13,277 nt of DNA from Alcanivorax sp. UBA4485 (GTDB lineage: Bacteria; Pseudomonadota; Gammaproteobacteria; Pseudomonadales; Alcanivoracaceae), in NCBI GenBank assembly GCA_002389055.1, contig DGNT01000130.1, positions 311 through 13,587 on the forward strand, given 5' to 3'. Both the position numbers and the translations under genes were made by a program. Below the pieces are notes generated by a model. That model did no database searches, was not told the DNA's origin, and worked only from the letters and a program-made list of their open reading frames with translations. This document shows positions 13,207 through 13,277 of the stretch, piece by piece (position 1 is the stretch's first letter; each line of letters starts with the position of its first letter).

Positions 13207-13277
13207 ATGCAAGACGTGGTCATTGTCGCCGCCACCCGTACCGCCATCGGCCGCTTTCAGGGCGGGCTCGCGGACGT
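13207..13277 (+). CDS. Thiolase (acetyl-CoA acetyltransferase family), 5' end only
   Basis: The gene runs off the window after 23 complete codons. The visible start, MQDVVIVAATRTAIGRF followed by QGGLAD, is the N-terminal beta strand and the conserved ATRTAIGRF-(G/Q)-G segment of thiolases, which condense or cleave acyl-CoA and acetyl-CoA (beta-oxidation, or the first step of polyhydroxyalkanoate or ketone metabolism). GGGAG lies about 6 nt upstream of the ATG. It is divergent from the DAHP synthase leader, 126 nt away. The active-site Cys and His lie outside the window, so the biosynthetic or degradative type cannot be decided. Confidence 0.88.
   Translation, partial: MQDVVIVAATRTAIGRFQGGLAD

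Overview
The window is GC-rich, densely packed bacterial chromosome. Gene content, Shine-Dalgarno sites, REP elements of the 'GTGGGAGC…GCGAA' type and a FliA-type chemoreceptor promoter point to a motile gammaproteobacterium, most likely of the Pseudomonas/Alcanivorax/Halomonas kind. An Alcanivorax-like host is my best guess from protein style alone and is not proven.

Layout. Positions 17-163 hold a compact run of six perfect short hairpins with an outer closing pairing and no gene. Positions 172-4154 (minus) are a two-gene signalling operon: a soluble GAF/PAS hybrid histidine kinase, then, with an ATGA overlap, a REC-EAL response regulator predicted to degrade cyclic-di-GMP. A 189-nt divergent intergenic region follows, with tandem CGTTCAC repeats. 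Positions 4344-9898 (plus) encode two large lipoproteins. The first has a TIM-barrel metallohydrolase of the membrane-dipeptidase (M19) type behind an unassigned beta-rich domain. The second fuses a right-handed parallel beta-helix to a diheme cytochrome c-like domain, matching two uncharacterised families that I recall as TIGR03805 and TIGR03806. This pair is the best candidate for an undescribed system: an envelope-anchored hydrolase, a carbohydrate-enzyme-like fold and a redox module in one operon.

Positions 9899-10257 are intergenic: an inverted REP pair, then an AT-rich stretch with a near-perfect sigma-28 promoter for the methyl-accepting chemotaxis protein at 10258-11817. That gene converges on, and overlaps by 26 nt at its 3' end, a class I DAHP synthase gene on the minus strand (11792-12853), the first step of aromatic amino acid synthesis. 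Upstream of the synthase is a complete attenuator-like leader: a 36-codon ORF ending in a cluster of Tyr, Phe and Trp codons, two mutually exclusive hairpins, and a strong intrinsic terminator ending just before the synthase ribosome binding site. The window ends in the first 23 codons of a divergent thiolase.

Functionally there are four blocks: cyclic-di-GMP signalling, an envelope lipoprotein pair, chemotaxis, and aromatic biosynthesis under probable translation-coupled attenuation. Nothing in the sequence shows that these blocks act together.
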